DNA of 64,000 bases from Mongoliimonas terrestris (GCF_001927285.1 NZ_MSIG01000002.1:186001-250000); one strand, 5' to 3'; counted from the stretch's first letter, positions 43,594 to 53,515 are shown. The notes: generated by a model not told the origin, from the letters alone. A program made the numbers and translations.

Positions 43594-45810
43594 TCAGGTC
43601 GGCGCGGTGTAGTAGTAGCCCTGGTACTTGCCCCGGTAGCCGGCGGCCGAGCCTTCGGTGCGGTTCAGGATGGCGCCGATCACCAGCTTCTCGCCGACCG
43701 CGTTACGCAGATCCGAGATGGCGGAGCGCACCTCCCGCTGGGACGTGCTGGCGTAGCGGACGACGAGCACCACGAAGTCCGCATAGTTGGCCAGATACTG
43801 GCTGTCCACCACCGGCAGGACGGGCGGCGTGTCCAGGACGACCACGTCGAAGCGCTCGCGCACGAGGCCGATCAGGCGCTTGAAGCGGCCGGACTCGATC
43901 AGGCTGTCGGTCGGCACCCGGTTCGGCCGGGACCCCAGGATCATCTCCACGCCGGTGGTCTCGTCGATGGTCACGAAGTCCCGGAGCGCCGGAGCGTCCA
44001 CCCCCTGATAGAGATAGTCGATCAGGCTGATGTTCGGCTCCACGCCGACGGCATTGGCCACCGAGGGCCGACGGAGATCGCAGTCGATCAGGGCCGTCCG
44101 GCGGCCAGTGATCGCGAAGGCGCGGGCGAGCGCCACCGCGGTGGTGGTCTTGCCCTCCTCCGGCAGGGCGGACGCCACCATCACGATGATGCCCTTCGGA
44201 GGGCCGGCTTCGGGCCGTGAGACGCGGGTCGCCATCTCGACGGCCAGACGGGCGCGCCGGATCGATTCGCTGTAGGCGGACAACGGCCGCCTGAGGAGTT
44301 CGCCGGCAATCTCCGGGCGGGATTCCTCTCCCTTGGCGTTGGACGCCAGGAGGGGAACCGCGCTAATGGAGGTGATGCCCGCGACCGCCTCCAGCTGATC
44401 GACCGTGGTGAAGCCGCCGACGAAGTTCTCGTAGACGAACGCGAGGGCGAAGCCCAGGCAGAGCGCGGCCGCGAATGCTGCCCCGAGGATCAACCGGACC
44501 TTCGGCGAGCTCGGCGTCGTCGGCACGCTGGCTTCGGAGACGACACGGCTGTCCGGCAGTTGCAGATCCGCTTCGGCCTCCGTGTCGCGGACGCGCTGCA
44601 GGAGGTCCTGGTAGAGGCTGCGGGTCACGTCCGCCTCCTTCTGCAGGCGGTAGAGGTCGGAGACCACCTCCTTGGGCAGGTCGTTGGCCAGTACCGTGTC
44701 GCGCAGCTGGTCGCGCAGCTTGCCTTCCTGCTCCTGCACCAGCTGGGTCTGCGCCCGCAGCTTGTCGATCTCGACGGCCACCTGCATCGAGAGATCCTGA
44801 TCGACGCTCGCCAGTTGGGTTTGCAGGTCGAAAGCCGCGTTGGAGTTGACGGGCGTGTTGCGCAGGCTGGCCTCCAGCGCGGCGCGCTGTTCGGCCAGCG
44901 AGCGAACGGCGTCGGAACTCAACTCCTCGGCGACCGCCGCCCAGTTTCTCTGCTCGGCATAGCGACCGAGGGCCAGACTGAGATTGGCCGAGCGGATGGA
45001 CTCTGTCTTCGCCATCTCCAGTTGGGTTCGGAGCGCGACAAGGTCGGAGCGATTGCTGTCGTTCGCCACCGCTTCCAGATTGGTGGTCACGAACCGGTCG
45101 ATCTTCTCCTCGACATCGTCGATCTCCTTGGACGCGCGCGCCAGACGCCGGCTCAGGGCGTCTCGGGCTCCAAGGGCATTGGCGATCTTGGCGTCGATCT
45201 GCTGCTGGATGTAGATCCGCGACACCGTGTTGGCGATCTCCGCGGCCCGGGCCGGGTTGACGGAACTCGCCTCCACGTTGATCAGGTAAGTGCGGCCGAT
45301 CCGGCTGACCGCGATCGTGTTCCGCAACTGGTCGAGCACGCTCTGGACCGCCCGGTTGCCGTCCGTGGTGGCCCCGGCGCGCGGCGCGATGCCGAACAGG
45401 ATGCGGGCCTGCTCGCGCAGGCCCAGCTTCGGCTTGAATTCCGGATCGTCGAGCAGCTTGGCCTCGGCCATCAAGGTGATGAGCGTGCTGTCCGACTTCA
45501 GGATTTCCACCTCGCTCTCAATGCGGCCCGTGTCCGCCGGCAAGGTGGCCATCTGCGCTTCCGGATCGAGGATGTTCTTCACCCGCGGATCCACGAAGAT
45601 GAGCGTGGAGGCGCTGTAGAGCGGCACCTGCGTGAAGACGTAGAGGGACGCCAGGGCCATCACCAGAGCCATGGTCGCCAGGATTAGGCGGGCCTGCCGG
45701 ATGACCGTGCCGAGCAGGAAACGGATGTCGAAATCGGAGCCGTCGGTCGGCGCCGGATCACCGCCGTAGCGATGTGCGACCTGGGAGGGCGGGATCAGAA
45801 AGGGTTGCAT
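43594..45810 (-). CDS. Wzc-type EPS co-polymerase with tyrosine autokinase domain, second copy
   Basis: A 738-residue protein with the same layout as the one at 28999: TM1 (about 42-62), periplasmic Wzz-type coiled coil (about 63-430), TM2 (about 436-460, LILGAAFAAALCLGFALAFVYE) and a BY-kinase. Walker A is PEEGKTT (550-556), with Walker A' ALIDCDLRRP (574 onward). VVVLDTPPVLPVVD is Walker B. The C-terminal tyrosine cluster (725, 729, 732, 733, 734) is shorter than in the first copy. Sequence similarity between the two copies is limited to the motifs, so they are not recent duplicates. It may serve a second polymer or share control of one chain. Confidence 0.93.
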   Translation of the reverse strand: MQPFLIPPSQVAHRYGGDPAPTDGSDFDIRFLLGTVIRQARLILATMALVMALASLYVFTQVPLYSASTLIFVDPRVKNILDPEAQMATLPADTGRIESEVEILKSDSTLITLMAEAKLLDDPEFKPKLGLREQARILFGIAPRAGATTDGNRAVQSVLDQLRNTIAVSRIGRTYLINVEASSVNPARAAEIANTVSRIYIQQQIDAKIANALGARDALSRRLARASKEIDDVEEKIDRFVTTNLEAVANDSNRSDLVALRTQLEMAKTESIRSANLSLALGRYAEQRNWAAVAEELSSDAVRSLAEQRAALEASLRNTPVNSNAAFDLQTQLASVDQDLSMQVAVEIDKLRAQTQLVQEQEGKLRDQLRDTVLANDLPKEVVSDLYRLQKEADVTRSLYQDLLQRVRDTEAEADLQLPDSRVVSEASVPTTPSSPKVRLILGAAFAAALCLGFALAFVYENFVGGFTTVDQLEAVAGITSISAVPLLASNAKGEESRPEIAGELLRRPLSAYSESIRRARLAVEMATRVSRPEAGPPKGIIVMVASALPEEGKTTTAVALARAFAITGRRTALIDCDLRRPSVANAVGVEPNISLIDYLYQGVDAPALRDFVTIDETTGVEMILGSRPNRVPTDSLIESGRFKRLIGLVRERFDVVVLDTPPVLPVVDSQYLANYADFVVLVVRYASTSQREVRSAISDLRNAVGEKLVIGAILNRTEGSAAGYRGKYQGYYYTAPT

Positions 45811-45842
45811 GTAAAGGCGGATCCTTGGCGCGTCGGCAATGA

Positions 45843-46664
45843 TCAGGTGGTTTCAAAAAAGAGCGGCTGGGCGGTCCGCCCCCCGGAAATCAGAAAGGCG
45901 GGCGGCGCGTCGGCGGCGATCCGCACGGCACAGAGGCGGCCTGTCGCGTAGGCGCCGATGTCGATGCCGATCCGGTGGTCGAGCACGACCGGTTCGTCCG
46001 CCGGCGTATGACCGTGCACCACGCGAAGCGGCAGGCGGTGCGGCCGCGACAGGAAAGGCTCCCGGATCCAGAGGAAGTCGTCTTCCCTCTGCCCGGCGAA
46101 ATCCCGGTCGGGGTTGACGCCCGCATGGACGAAAAGGTGGCCGGCCGCCTCGATCGTCAGCGGCAGGGAGCGCAGGAAGGCGAGATGCCCGGCCGGGATG
46201 TGGCTCGCCACAAGGGTCGCCCGCGCCTTCCCCTTGGCTTTTGCAAGGGCGGCCGGGCCGATGCCGTAGGAGACGAGCGTCTCGGTCCCGCCGTGGTCGA
46301 GCCAGGCGTCGTCCGCCGGATCGTCCAGCCACTGCAGCAACATGGCTTCGTGGTTGCCGATGAGGCAGTAGCGGTGTCCCGCGCGAAAATCGCGGCCGGT
46401 GAGATGGTCCAGAACGGCGGCCCCGTCCGGACCGCGATCGATGACGTCGCCGAGGTAGATCAGGGCTGTCGGGCGGCCGTGGGCGGCGGCGTCGGCGGCG
46501 ATGCGGCGCTCCAGATCGAGCATCGGGTCGAGACAGCCATGGACGTCGCCGACGGCATAGACGACCAGATCGTCGCCGAGCCGGAGATGGCGGTCGTCGG
46601 GTTCCTCGGCGGCAGCTTTCGTCGCCGCGCCAGAACGTCCGAACAGACGGTCCAAGAGCCCCAT
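45843..46664 (-). CDS. PPP-family metallophosphatase, paralogue 3
   Basis: A 273-residue calcineurin-like phosphatase. Motifs: YAVGDVHGCLDPM (Asp40, His42), GDVIDRGPDG, GNHEAML, FVHAGVNPDRDFAGQREDDFLWIREPF and VVHGHTPADEP. IGIDIGAYATGRL near the end closely matches the same region of the other two copies. It lies directly upstream of the second Wzc gene, in the same direction with about 30 bases between, so it is likely cotranscribed with a tyrosine kinase and is a good candidate for its phosphatase. I chose MGLLDRLF at 46664, giving an N-terminus unlike its paralogues. Family substrate alternatives, such as Ap4A or bis-phosphates, cannot be excluded. Confidence 0.88.
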   Translation of the reverse strand: MGLLDRLFGRSGAATKAAAEEPDDRHLRLGDDLVVYAVGDVHGCLDPMLDLERRIAADAAAHGRPTALIYLGDVIDRGPDGAAVLDHLTGRDFRAGHRYCLIGNHEAMLLQWLDDPADDAWLDHGGTETLVSYGIGPAALAKAKGKARATLVASHIPAGHLAFLRSLPLTIEAAGHLFVHAGVNPDRDFAGQREDDFLWIREPFLSRPHRLPLRVVHGHTPADEPVVLDHRIGIDIGAYATGRLCAVRIAADAPPAFLISGGRTAQPLFFETT

Positions 46665-46759
46665 CAAAGCGCGCACCCCGGCAGTCGCGGAAAGGTTTCG
46701 GCTGGCCGGACAGCGGAACCGTCGCGGCATGCCCTGATCGCAGGCACCTTACCGGCCAA

Positions 46760-46805
46760 GGTTTAACATTGCAATAAATTGCAGTTTTATGCAATTTTTG
46801 ACATA
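46760..46805. promoter_or_regulatory. AT-rich repeat region upstream of the third PPP phosphatase gene
   Basis: TTGCAATAAATTGCAGTTTTATGCAATTT holds three TGCA/TTGCA-type copies at roughly helical spacing, about 100 bases before the minus-strand phosphatase gene and next to the 3' end of the glf gene. A likely promoter or operator; the regulator is unknown. Confidence 0.4.
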
Positions 46806-46817
46806 TTTTTCAGCGCG

Positions 46818-47978
46818 TCAGAGGTCAAACCCCCCGTCAGCGCGGCTATGTCGCTCGAAGGCGATCCGGGCGGAGCCGATCACCTGGTGCATGTCGTAGT
46901 AGCGGTATTCGGCCAGCCGACCGCCGAAGATGACACCCTCCGTCGCCCGCCCTTGCGCCTCGTAGAGCCGGAAGCGGCGGGTATTCTCCGGGTCGTTGAT
47001 CGGATAGTAGGGCGTTGCATCGCGGGTCCACGTCTCCGGAAACTCGTCCGTCACCACCGTCACCGGCTGCTGGCCGAAGGCGAAATGCTTGTGTTCGATC
47101 GTGCGGGTGCTCGGGACGGCCGCGTCGCAATGGTTCACCACGGCATTGCCCTGAAAGTTCGCCGTGTCCAGGACGCGGGTGTCGAACCGCAGCGTGCGAT
47201 ACTCCAGTTCGCCGTGCCGGTAGCCGAAGTACTCGTCGATCCGCCCGGTGAACACCAGCGTACGGCCGAGCGCGGCAAAGCCGTCCCGGTCGCCGAAGAA
47301 GTCGGTGCCGAGCCGCACCTCAACGCCGTCGAGCAGCCGTTCGAAAAGCGCCGTGTAGCCGCCATCCGGTATGCCTTGGTAGCGATCGGCGAAATAGTTG
47401 TTGTTGAAGGTGAAGCGCAGCGGCAGGCGCTTGATGATCCAGGCCGGCAGGTCGCGCGGATCGCGCATCCACTGCTTGCGGGTGTAGCCCTCGATCAGGA
47501 GGCGGTAAATGTCCGTGCCGACGAGGCTGAGCGCCTGCTCCTCCAGGTTGGCGGGCTCGCGGTCGAGCTTCAGCCGCTGGCGTTCGATGATCGCCATGGC
47601 CTCGTCCGGCCGGGTCACGCCCCAGAGCTGGTTGAACGTCAGCATGCTGAAGGGCAGCGAATAGAGGCGCCCGCCCGCGAGCGCCATGGGCGCGTTGACG
47701 AAGTTGTTGAAGCGAACGTAGCGGTTGACGAAGGACCAGATCCACTCGTCGCTGGTGTGGAAGATGTGCGCGCCGTAGCGGTGCACGGTGATGCCTTCCA
47801 CGGTCTCCGTGTAGCAGTTGCCGGCGATGTGCGGCCGGCGGTCGAGCACCAGGCAGCGGTGGCCAGCGTCGGTCGCCAGCCGCGCGAAGGTGGCGCCGAA
47901 CATGCCGGCACCGACGATCACATAGTCGTAGAAGGGACGGCCCGGCGCGTCGTGCCGGGAAGGGGAGGACGTGGCCAT
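46818..47978 (-). CDS. glf: UDP-galactopyranose mutase
   Basis: A 386-residue flavoenzyme that converts UDP-galactopyranose to UDP-galactofuranose using reduced FAD. N-terminal YDYVIVGAGMFGATFARLA holds the FAD-binding GxGxxG. HIAGNCYTE, YGAHIFHTSDEWIW and GYTRKQWMRDPRDLPAWIIKRLP are diagnostic. C-terminal VIFGGRLAEYRYYDMHQVIGSA is the conserved UGM end. AGGAGCC lies upstream of the ATG at 47978. It implies galactofuranose in the EPS or lipopolysaccharide. A galactofuranosyltransferase is not obvious in the window; the GT2 at 22493 is one candidate. Confidence 0.95.
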   Translation of the reverse strand: MATSSPSRHDAPGRPFYDYVIVGAGMFGATFARLATDAGHRCLVLDRRPHIAGNCYTETVEGITVHRYGAHIFHTSDEWIWSFVNRYVRFNNFVNAPMALAGGRLYSLPFSMLTFNQLWGVTRPDEAMAIIERQRLKLDREPANLEEQALSLVGTDIYRLLIEGYTRKQWMRDPRDLPAWIIKRLPLRFTFNNNYFADRYQGIPDGGYTALFERLLDGVEVRLGTDFFGDRDGFAALGRTLVFTGRIDEYFGYRHGELEYRTLRFDTRVLDTANFQGNAVVNHCDAAVPSTRTIEHKHFAFGQQPVTVVTDEFPETWTRDATPYYPINDPENTRRFRLYEAQGRATEGVIFGGRLAEYRYYDMHQVIGSARIAFERHSRADGGFDL

Positions 47979-48449
47979 CGTGGCTCCTAGCGCCTCGACG
48001 TCCTGCGATCGGCACCGCACGACGGCGATTCGCCCCCCGTGCCACCTTGCACCGGCTGTTACGGCAAAGCATCACGCGCGCGCATTCCGACCGGATTTCG
48101 CATCCGCGATGCCGTGGCGCAGCAGAACGGGCCTTCTTTGTGTTGACGAACGTCCGTGCGGCGGGGGAAGGGATGGGGCGGCCGTCGCGCGCAGCCGGCC
48201 TCGGACGCGGGCCGCGCCCGACCGGTGGTGCGCGGTGGCCCGGGATGCGGGCTGCCGACAGCGCAGCCGGTTGAACGCCGCATGCGTCCGACCCATATCA
48301 GGAGACGTTCCGAAACCCCGTATCGGATGGGTCCGCCGGCCGAAGCACGGTCCGCCACCCGTCGCCTCCCCCTCCCCTTCGTCCCAAGCGCCCGGGCTCG
48401 GGCGGCCGCCAAGCGGCCGCGTCCTCTGCCCACGGCCGACAGGTGCCCC
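47979..48449. other. Intergenic stretch right of glf
   Basis: About 470 bases, very GC-rich, with only shadow-type frames on both strands. The promoters of glf (minus) and of the small gene at 48450 (plus) should be here. Confidence 0.35.
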
Positions 48450-48671
48450 ATGGCCAAGAAGCCGACCCGCAAGACCGATTTCGTGCTGTTCGACGTGATC
48501 TACGACGACGGCACCCAGCGCTCAAACCGGCGTGTCCCCGCCGACCTCCTCGGCGGCCTCGACGGCGATGCCCCCGCCCGCGACCTGCTCGAGGAGCAGG
48601 ACCGGCAGATTGCCGCCCAGTCGGGCATCCCGCCGGCCGCCATCAAGACGGTCCGCCGCTCCGGCAAGTGA
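48450..48671 (+). CDS. Small soluble protein, unknown function
   Basis: 73 residues, charged, with the pattern TDFVLFDVIYDDGTQRSNRRVP then LLGGLDGDAPARDLLEEQDRQIA, which suggests two beta strands followed by a helix. The N-terminus is lysine-rich. No hydrophobic segment or Cys. It overlaps nothing and its frame is stable, but the family is not known to me. Confidence 0.5.
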   Translation: MAKKPTRKTDFVLFDVIYDDGTQRSNRRVPADLLGGLDGDAPARDLLEEQDRQIAAQSGIPPAAIKTVRRSGK

Positions 48672-48707
48672 ACGAGCCGGCGCCTCGCGCCGGCACCGCC
48701 TGCCCGC

Positions 48708-50795
48708 TCAGGCCTTGCGGATCCAGACCTTGCAGTCGTGGAAGGCGGCGCCGCCGTAGGGTGCCACCTGGTCCGCGCCGATCAGGGTGTTGATGCCGCG
48801 CCCGCCCGGGTGCGCGGAGTTCGGCCAGATGCCCTCGGCGACGGCGACGCCCGGCTGCAGGCCGTCGAAAATCTCCGCCGTCGAACCCACGGTGCCGCGC
48901 CCGTTGCCGATCACCACCGCGTCGCCGTCGGCAATGCCGAGGCGCGCCGCGTCGTCCGCGCGGATCTTCACGGTCGGTCGGCCTTCCTTGCGAACCGATC
49001 CGGGCGTCTCCACGAAGGTCGAGTTGAGGAAGGACCGCGCCGGCGCCGTGACGAGGCGGAACGGGTGGTCCGCGTCGGCCTCCTCGGTCACCGGCCAATA
49101 GTCCGGCAGCGCCGGCATGCCCTCCCACGGTCCCATCGGCCCCATGTTGGAGGCCTTCACCCGCGTCCAGTCCGGCTTGAAGCGGAACTTGCCGTCCGGG
49201 TAGCCGAAGCCGTCCAGGAAGTGGGCGGCGCGGAAATCCGGCTGGGCGTTGATCCAGCGGTTGGCCTCAAGCTCCGCCAGCGAGCCCCAGCCGGAGTGCG
49301 TGAGCATCCAGTCCACGTGCTCGCGCGGGGTCATCTCAAAGCCGCGGTGCTCCGCACCGAGGCGGCGCGCCAGCTCGACGTGCACGTGGTGGTTCTCCCG
49401 CGCCTCCCCGGGCGGGTCGATCAGCTTCGGCCCGAACAGCATGTACTGGTGCCCGCCGCCCTTGTAGATGTCGTCGTGCTCCAGGAACATAGTCGCCGGC
49501 AGCACGATGTCGGCCATGCGGGCGGTGTCGGTCATGAACTGCTCGTGCACGGCCACGAACAGATCCTCGCGGGCAAAGCCGGCGCGCACCTTGTCCTGCT
49601 CCGGGCAGACCGACATCGGGTTGGTGTTCTGGATCAGCATGGCGGTCACCGGCCCGCCGCCGTCGAGCGCATCCGGCTCCCCGGTCAGGATGGCGCCGAT
49701 GCGCGACTGGTCGAGCTGGCGGGTGGAATGGTCGAGGGCGTCCAGGCCCTCGATCATCATCTTGTTCAGCCGGTAGATGGCGCCGTTGTTGTGGAAGGCG
49801 CCGCCACCCTCGTGCTGCCAGGACCCGAGCACCGTGGCGATCGACGACGCCGCGTGCATGGAGACGGTGCCGTTCCGCGTGCGGGTGAAGCCGTAGCCGA
49901 GTCGAAAGAAGGTCTTCTTCGTGGTGCCGACCAGCTTGGCGAAGGCCTCGATCGTCTCCTCGGAGAGACCCGTGATGCCCGCGGCCCAGGCGGGGCCGCG
50001 CGACATCAGGTGCGCTTCAAGGTCGTCCGGAACGTCGCTGTAGCGGGCCATGTAGTCCCGGTCGGCATAGCCGTCGCGGAAGGCTACGTGCATGACGGCG
50101 CAGGCGAGCGCCGCGTCCGTGCCCGGGCGGATGACGAGGCCCATGTCGGCCTGCCGGATGGTCTCCGTCTCGTAGACGTCGACGGCAACGAGGGTCGCGC
50201 CGCGCGTCTTTCGCGCCCGCACCGCGTGGGTCATCACGTTGACCTGGGTGGCGACCGCGTTGGTGCCCCAGATCACCACGCAGTCGGCGAGCGCCATCTC
50301 GCGCGGATCGGGACCTGCGAGCCGGCCGGTGCCGGCGATCCAGCCGGTCCAGGCCGGGTTGACGCAGATGGTGTCGAACATCCGCGCGTATTTCTTCACA
50401 TGGCGGAGGCGGTTGATGCCGTCGCGCTGCACGAGGCCCATGGTGCCGGCGTAGAAATAGGGCCACACCGCCTCGGCCCCGTGCCGGGTCTCCGCCGCGA
50501 TGAAGGCTTCGGCGATGCGGTCGAGCGCCTCCGCCCAGCCGATCTCGCGGAACTGGCCGGAGCCCTTCGGGCCGGCCCGCAGCAGCGGCTTCGTCAGCCG
50601 GTCGGCGTGGTGGATGCGCTCGGAATAGCGGGCGACCTTCGCGCAGATCACCCCGGCGGTGTAGTCGTTGTCCACGGACCCGCGGATCCGCCCGATGGTC
50701 CGGCCGTCCAGAACCTCCACGTCGAGCGCGCAGGTGGACGGGCAGTCGTGCGGGCAGGCCGAGTGGCGGATGACGGGCAGGACGGGGGCGTTCAT
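48708..50795 (-). CDS. Molybdopterin-dependent oxidoreductase
   Basis: A 695-residue enzyme of the DMSO reductase family. The N-terminal 4Fe-4S ligand pattern is CPHDCPSTC plus the later GVICAK. Conserved molybdopterin-guanine-dinucleotide regions follow: RLAGPDPREMALADCVVIWG, the long central domain, and a C-terminal MoCo-binding beta barrel (about 575-690, GRPTVKIRADDAARLGIADGDAV). No twin-arginine signal is visible, so a cytoplasmic enzyme is likely. The substrate cannot be told; relatives act on formate, nitrate, thiosulfate or biotin sulfoxide. I chose MNAPVLPVIR at 50795. Confidence 0.85.
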   Translation of the reverse strand: MNAPVLPVIRHSACPHDCPSTCALDVEVLDGRTIGRIRGSVDNDYTAGVICAKVARYSERIHHADRLTKPLLRAGPKGSGQFREIGWAEALDRIAEAFIAAETRHGAEAVWPYFYAGTMGLVQRDGINRLRHVKKYARMFDTICVNPAWTGWIAGTGRLAGPDPREMALADCVVIWGTNAVATQVNVMTHAVRARKTRGATLVAVDVYETETIRQADMGLVIRPGTDAALACAVMHVAFRDGYADRDYMARYSDVPDDLEAHLMSRGPAWAAGITGLSEETIEAFAKLVGTTKKTFFRLGYGFTRTRNGTVSMHAASSIATVLGSWQHEGGGAFHNNGAIYRLNKMMIEGLDALDHSTRQLDQSRIGAILTGEPDALDGGGPVTAMLIQNTNPMSVCPEQDKVRAGFAREDLFVAVHEQFMTDTARMADIVLPATMFLEHDDIYKGGGHQYMLFGPKLIDPPGEARENHHVHVELARRLGAEHRGFEMTPREHVDWMLTHSGWGSLAELEANRWINAQPDFRAAHFLDGFGYPDGKFRFKPDWTRVKASNMGPMGPWEGMPALPDYWPVTEEADADHPFRLVTAPARSFLNSTFVETPGSVRKEGRPTVKIRADDAARLGIADGDAVVIGNGRGTVGSTAEIFDGLQPGVAVAEGIWPNSAHPGGRGINTLIGADQVAPYGGAAFHDCKVWIRKA

Positions 50796-50952
50796 ACGGG
50801 CTGGCATCCTTGGCGGGCGGGTGTCTCGACCGGCCAAAGATGCCGGTCGGCCCCGCTCCGTCAAGCACTCCGTCGCATAGAGCGGCGGGTGACGACGGGA
50901 ACGGAGCCGGGGCATGGGCCGGCGCGGGAGATCGCCGGCCGCAACGATCGGG

Positions 50953-52629
50953 TCAGGCCGCCTTGTTGCGATTGACGAAGCCGGCGAGTTCCTGCTTCAG
51001 GAGGTCGCTCTGCTCCTGGAGACCGCGCGACAGGCTCATCAGCTGGGTGGAGGCCGCGCCGGTGTGCTCCGCCGAGGTGCCGACGCCCGCGATGGTGACT
51101 GTCACGTCCGAGGTGCCGGCGGCCGCCCGCTGGGTGTTGTTGGCGATCTCGCCGGTGGCCGCGCCCTGCTCTTCCACGGCGCTGGCGATGGCCGCCGTCA
51201 CCTCGCGGATGGTCCCCACCGTCTCGACGATCCGGTTGATGCTCTCGACCGTCACGTGAGTGGCGCTTTGGATCTCCGACACCTTGCGGCCGATCTCCTC
51301 GGTCGCCTTGCCGGTTTGGGTCGCCAGCTGCTTCACCTCGGAAGCGACCACCGCGAAGCCCTTGCCCGCCTCGCCGGCCCGCGCCGCCTCGATCGTGGCG
51401 TTGAGGGCGAGGAGGTTGGTCTGCGCGGCGATGTTGCTGATCAGCTCCACCACCTCGCCGATCTGCTGGGCGGCCGACGACAGGGAGCGGATGTTTTCGC
51501 TGGTGCGGCCCGCGTCCTCGGCGGCGGCGGTGGCTATGCTGGCCGAGCGGGCCACCTGCCCGGTGATCTCCCGGATGGAAAGGCTGAGTTCCTCCGCGCC
51601 GGCGGCGACGGTCTGCACGTTGGTGGCGGTCTCCTCGGCTGCACCAGCCACGGACTGGGCCTGCCGGCTGGTCTCCTCGGCGGTGGCCGAGAGGTTGCGG
51701 GCCGCGTCGGCCACCTCGGTGGAGGCCTTGACGAAGCCGTCGGCGAGGCGGGTGAGATTGGCCTCGAACACCTTCACGGCCGCGAGTTCGTCGGCCATCC
51801 GGCGCGCTTCCGCCTCGGCGGCGGCGGACTGGGCGGCGCGCATGCGCGCCTGCTCCACGAGGCCGTCGCGGAAGCTCTCCAGGGTGCGGGCGATCGCGCC
51901 GATCTCGTCGTGACGCTGGGCAAACGGGATCTTGCTGTCCAGCGCGCCGCCGGCAACGCTGCTCATCTCGTCCGTGATGGTCTTCAACGGCCGGGTGACG
52001 ACGAAGATGACGTAGAAGAGCCCCGACAGGACAATGAGAACCGACACGATCGCCGCACCCCAGATGGCGACAGTCGTCGACGCCGCGGTCGCGGTGGCGT
52101 CGTTGTAGGCCGCATCGGCGCCTCTGTCGTTGAGGGCGATGAGCTTGGTCAGGGTGGCCGAGGCCTCGTCGAAGGCCGGCCGCATGACCGTCTTGTACTG
52201 CGCCGCGGACTCCTCGTTGCGGTTCGCCCGCGAGAGATCGAGCAGCTTGGCGCTCTGGTCGAGGTAGGAGGCCCAGTGTTCCGCAAAGACCTTGTAGAGC
52301 GCACGCTCCTCGTCGGAGCTGATCAGGGTCTCGTAGGTGGCGCGGGCATCCTCGATCGCGCGGGCGGCGGCGCGGATCTCCGTCTCGGCCTTGGCCATCT
52401 CGGGTTCGGTCGTGGACATGATGTGGCTGCCCTCGGCGATCCGGTAGTCGGACGTGAGGGTGTTGATCACGTTGACGATGCGGACGCTCGGCAACCAGTT
52501 GGTGGCGATCTCCGTCGTGTTCGCGCGAAGAGCGCTCGCCCCGTTGATGGCCACGATACCGAGTGCGGCGGTGGTGACGATGATGAAGGAGAAGCAGGCG
52601 ATCAGCGAAGTTTTGATGGTCAGGCGCAT
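50953..52629 (-). CDS. Methyl-accepting chemotaxis protein
   Basis: A 558-residue transmembrane chemoreceptor. TM1 is about 10-32, followed by a periplasmic four-helix-bundle ligand-binding domain (about 35-185). TM2 is about 190-212 ([25 protein letters not shown]), followed by HAMP. The cytoplasmic signalling hairpin has the canonical tip [20 protein letters not shown] and [21 protein letters not shown] precedes the ATG at 52629. No chemotaxis genes lie nearby, so it is an orphan receptor gene. Confidence 0.93.
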   Translation of the reverse strand: MRLTIKTSLIACFSFIIVTTAALGIVAINGASALRANTTEIATNWLPSVRIVNVINTLTSDYRIAEGSHIMSTTEPEMAKAETEIRAAARAIEDARATYETLISSDEERALYKVFAEHWASYLDQSAKLLDLSRANRNEESAAQYKTVMRPAFDEASATLTKLIALNDRGADAAYNDATATAASTTVAIWGAAIVSVLIVLSGLFYVIFVVTRPLKTITDEMSSVAGGALDSKIPFAQRHDEIGAIARTLESFRDGLVEQARMRAAQSAAAEAEARRMADELAAVKVFEANLTRLADGFVKASTEVADAARNLSATAEETSRQAQSVAGAAEETATNVQTVAAGAEELSLSIREITGQVARSASIATAAAEDAGRTSENIRSLSSAAQQIGEVVELISNIAAQTNLLALNATIEAARAGEAGKGFAVVASEVKQLATQTGKATEEIGRKVSEIQSATHVTVESINRIVETVGTIREVTAAIASAVEEQGAATGEIANNTQRAAAGTSDVTVTIAGVGTSAEHTGAASTQLMSLSRGLQEQSDLLKQELAGFVNRNKAA

Positions 52630-53035
52630 GGGTCCCTCCAAGGTCTGGCGAGACCGTTTTTCGCCGGCGACGTCCTAATAAACCACTTAATGCCCTTGTG
52701 AATTGTGACAATTTACGTAGATGTCCTACCTTGCTTTCGAGGTGCAGCTAGTAGGTATTTTTATCAAAATCGATTGAGGATCCGTTTGCTCAATAGGCCG
52801 GCTCTGCCTCCTGGTCGGCACCCGGCTTTTTGGTCGAGCCATGGTGTGTCGCAATCACAGGATCGCCCCATGACGCATGGTGCGGAAAGCCATCCGGTGG
52901 TCCCGCGCCCAGGCGTTCGGCGCCGGCTGCCGCGGCTTTTCGTTCGGCGGTTTCTTAGACGGTATCCTCCTCCACCGGATCGTCCAGTGGCACCATCTCT
53001 TATCTAGCGTCGCGGATCCGGCGGGCTGTGCGCAA
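52630..53035. other. Intergenic stretch upstream of the chemoreceptor
   Basis: About 400 bases. The AT-rich part near 52680-52790 is the likely chemoreceptor promoter region. Nothing else is supported before the ndk terminator. Confidence 0.4.
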
Positions 53036-53066
53036 AGAAAAACCCGCGGGTGGAGGCCCGCGGGTT
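53036..53066 (-). terminator. Rho-independent terminator of ndk
   Basis: Read on the minus strand: AACCCGCGGG, six-base loop, CCCGCGGGTT, then TTTC and a T run. The stem is perfect over 10 bp and lies 27 bases after the ndk stop. Confidence 0.85.
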
Positions 53067-53092
53067 CGAGGCGCGTCGAACAGCCGATCGGA

Positions 53093-53515
53093 TCAGCCGA
53101 CGATCTCGGTCTCGGAGAACCAGTAGCGGATCTCTTCGGCGGCGGTCTCCGGGGCGTCGGAGCCGTGCACCGAGTTCTCGCCGATGGAGAGCGCGAATTC
53201 CTTGCGGATGGTGCCCTCGGCCGCGTTGGCCGGGTTGGTGGCGCCCATCACTTCGCGGTTCTTGGCGATGGCGTTCTCGCCTTCCAGCACCTGCACGATG
53301 GTCGGCGCGGAGGACATGAACTCGCAGAGCTCGTCGAAGAAGGGGCGGCCCTTGTGGACCGCGTAGAAGCCTTCCGCCTGCCGGCGCGACATCCACACCC
53401 GCTTGGACGCGATCACCCGAAGGCCCGCCTCCTCCAGCTTCGCCGTGATGGCGCCGGTCAGGTTGCGACGGGTCGCGTCAGGCTTGATCATCGAGAAGGT
53501 GCGTTCGATCGCCAT
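53093..53515 (-). CDS. ndk: Nucleoside diphosphate kinase
   Basis: A 140-residue enzyme that transfers gamma-phosphate between NTPs and NDPs. It opens [17 protein letters not shown] and carries the catalytic His in [17 protein letters not shown] (about residue 117). Length and sequence are typical. The frame extends upstream to 53671, but the ATG at 53515 gives the conserved start. It balances nucleotide pools, including UTP, CTP and GTP used by the sugar-nucleotide enzymes. Confidence 0.97.
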   Translation of the reverse strand: MAIERTFSMIKPDATRRNLTGAITAKLEEAGLRVIASKRVWMSRRQAEGFYAVHKGRPFFDELCEFMSSAPTIVQVLEGENAIAKNREVMGATNPANAAEGTIRKEFALSIGENSVHGSDAPETAAEEIRYWFSETEIVG

